The notes below the pieces were generated by a model. That model was not told the DNA's origin. It did not search any database and was given only the letters and a program-made list of their open reading frames with translations. The position numbers were made by a program, and so were the translations under genes. This document shows, one piece after another, positions 23,998 through 24,876 of a stretch of 24,876 nucleotides of DNA. Source of the DNA: a virus. Positions within the stretch are counted from its first letter, which is position 1. The number at the start of each line of letters is the position of its first letter. The stretch spans positions 1 through 24,876 of the IMG/VR virus record IMGVR_UViG_3300017770_000151. One strand, given 5' to 3'.

Positions 23998-24508
23998 TAA
24001 TGTTTTAGATACACAAATGTTAAATTATGTTGACGATTACATTAAAACACTCCCATACTTTCCACATACATCTACTACGATGGATGAGGGTAACTTCTTT
24101 GCCACAAATGATTTAAGAGAAGATGTATTGTTTAATTTTTTAACTAGTGTAATTACAGAGTATAATGACAAACCTTTATTTAAAGAATGTCCACATGTAA
24201 CAAGAGTATATGTTAATGCTCACAATTATGGTAAACACAATGGTGGTCGTTGGCATACTGATGAAGGCGATAATGGTAATGGTTGGTGTAATGCTACAAT
24301 TATCTTTTATCCACAACAATGGCAAGTAGACGATCTTGGTGGTACATTATTTAAGAATGGTGATGAAATAGAAACAGTTGATTATGTAAGAAATAGAATG
24401 GTAGTATTTCCTGCTAATATGCCACACAAGGCACAACATCATCTTAATAAAAAAACAATGAGATACTCAATCGCATATAAAATGAGAGGTAAACTTAATG
24501 ATTGGTAA
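23981..24508 (+). CDS. 2-oxoglutarate/Fe(II)-dependent oxygenase, second type
   Basis: The 175-residue product has Fe ligands His92 and Asp94 (WHTDEGDNG), distal His149 (PANMPHKAQH), and Arg161 (MRYSIAYKM). It is shorter than, and not closely similar to, the preceding oxygenase, so the two may act on different substrates. It resembles the small 2OG-Fe(II) proteins common in T4-like marine phages. The ATG at 23981 lies 17 bases before the end of the upstream gene, giving an overlap. The reading frame is open further upstream, but that part is out of place within the previous gene's conserved end (GRYCITHFYNW). The protein is likely cytosolic. Confidence 0.83.
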   Translation: MFKVYDNVLDTQMLNYVDDYIKTLPYFPHTSTTMDEGNFFATNDLREDVLFNFLTSVITEYNDKPLFKECPHVTRVYVNAHNYGKHNGGRWHTDEGDNGNGWCNATIIFYPQQWQVDDLGGTLFKNGDEIETVDYVRNRMVVFPANMPHKAQHHLNKKTMRYSIAYKMRGKLNDW

Positions 24509-24876
24509 AACAGCATTAGTGACAGGTGCGACAAGTGGTATTGGTAATGCTATCGCAAACAAATTAAAACAAAGTGGTGTTAATGTCATTGGTGTTTCCA
24601 TGACAGAAGAAGATAAACATAAATTTGATGGTGAATGTATTGTTATAGATTTAACTAATGAGGAACAAATAAAAGAAGAACTTTCTAAGATAGACAAACC
24701 AGATATCTTAATTAATTGTGCTGGGTTTTGTTTAGTCAATAAGAACATTGAAGATACAACTACTCATGATTGGGATTATACATTTGATTGTAATTTAAAA
24801 TCTATGTTTTTACTAGTAAGAGAAGTTGTTCCTAGTATGAAAGAAAACAAGTATGGTGTTATTGTAAATATGTCAT
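24498..24876 (+). CDS. Short-chain dehydrogenase/reductase, N-terminal part (runs off the window)
   Basis: The 126 visible residues start MIGKTALVTGATSGIG; TGATSGIG (9-16) is the NAD(P)-binding TGxxxGIG motif. DLTN (51-54) and NCAG (73-76, usually NNAG) follow, then Asn99 of the catalytic set in the FDCNLKSMF stretch. The sequence ends IVNMS just before the expected catalytic Ser and the YxxxK motif, which lie beyond the window. It is FabG-like in layout. It probably reduces or oxidises a hydroxyl or keto group. The ATG at 24498 overlaps the second oxygenase by 11 bases, continuing the coupled array. In phages such enzymes are often linked to modification of sugars or lipids, but the substrate is not visible here. 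Confidence 0.8.
   Translation, partial: MIGKTALVTGATSGIGNAIANKLKQSGVNVIGVSMTEEDKHKFDGECIVIDLTNEEQIKEELSKIDKPDILINCAGFCLVNKNIEDTTTHDWDYTFDCNLKSMFLLVREVVPSMKENKYGVIVNMS

Noticed and set aside
1-24876. Prophage or bacterial genomic island
   Set aside because: There is no integrase, attachment site, tRNA, or host housekeeping gene. The uninterrupted late gene order fits a lytic T4-like phage.

Overview
The window looks like part of the late, virion-structure region of a marine T4-like myovirus. The supporting signs are a T4-order baseplate block (gp25, gp6, a large protein in the gp7 position, gp8), a DUF4815-type structural protein, marine-type tail fibres with S74 autoprocessing chaperones, an AT-rich composition (about one third G+C by eye), and T4-type TATAAATA late promoters. 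All genes lie on the + strand, packed with overlaps or gaps of a few bases. The protein repertoire resembles cyanomyoviruses and SAR11 (pelagi-) myoviruses; nothing in the window decides between them. I see no integrase, tRNA, IS element or CRISPR.

Layout: 1-345 is the 3' part of gp25. 345-2285 is gp6. 2289-6959 is a 1556-residue baseplate or tail protein with many acidic beta-type repeats, a degenerate cupredoxin-like domain and an EF-hand-like loop. A 60-base gap (6960-7019) carries a late promoter and a good ribosome site, followed by gp8 (7020-8516). Then come a DUF4815 protein (8519-12502) and an 838-residue structural protein (12492-15008) overlapping it by 11 bases, and a small coiled-coil protein (15010-15240). 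Two S74 tail fibres (15251-16735 and 16745-18394) follow, the second with its own late promoter. A GTG-started glycine-rich, collagen-like adhesin (18378-19370) overlaps the second fibre, in the same relation as gp37 and gp38 of T-even phages.

From 19370 onward the genes are accessory. There is a 438-residue protein of unknown function, then a tandemly duplicated two-gene cassette: an unknown protein plus a cupin-like protein, twice, each time with the same 29-base gene overlap. Two different 2-oxoglutarate/Fe(II) oxygenases and a truncated short-chain dehydrogenase follow. The second half of this accessory run is tightly overlapped, which suggests translational coupling.

How the genes may work together: the first part builds the baseplate and its periphery, the middle part builds the host-recognition fibres and tip adhesin, and the downstream enzymes may chemically modify a protein, glycan or small molecule. 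One testable idea is that an oxygenase hydroxylates the X-Pro-Gly motifs of the adhesin. This is inference. The most unusual features are the duplicated unknown/cupin cassette and the new domain present in four copies across three genes.
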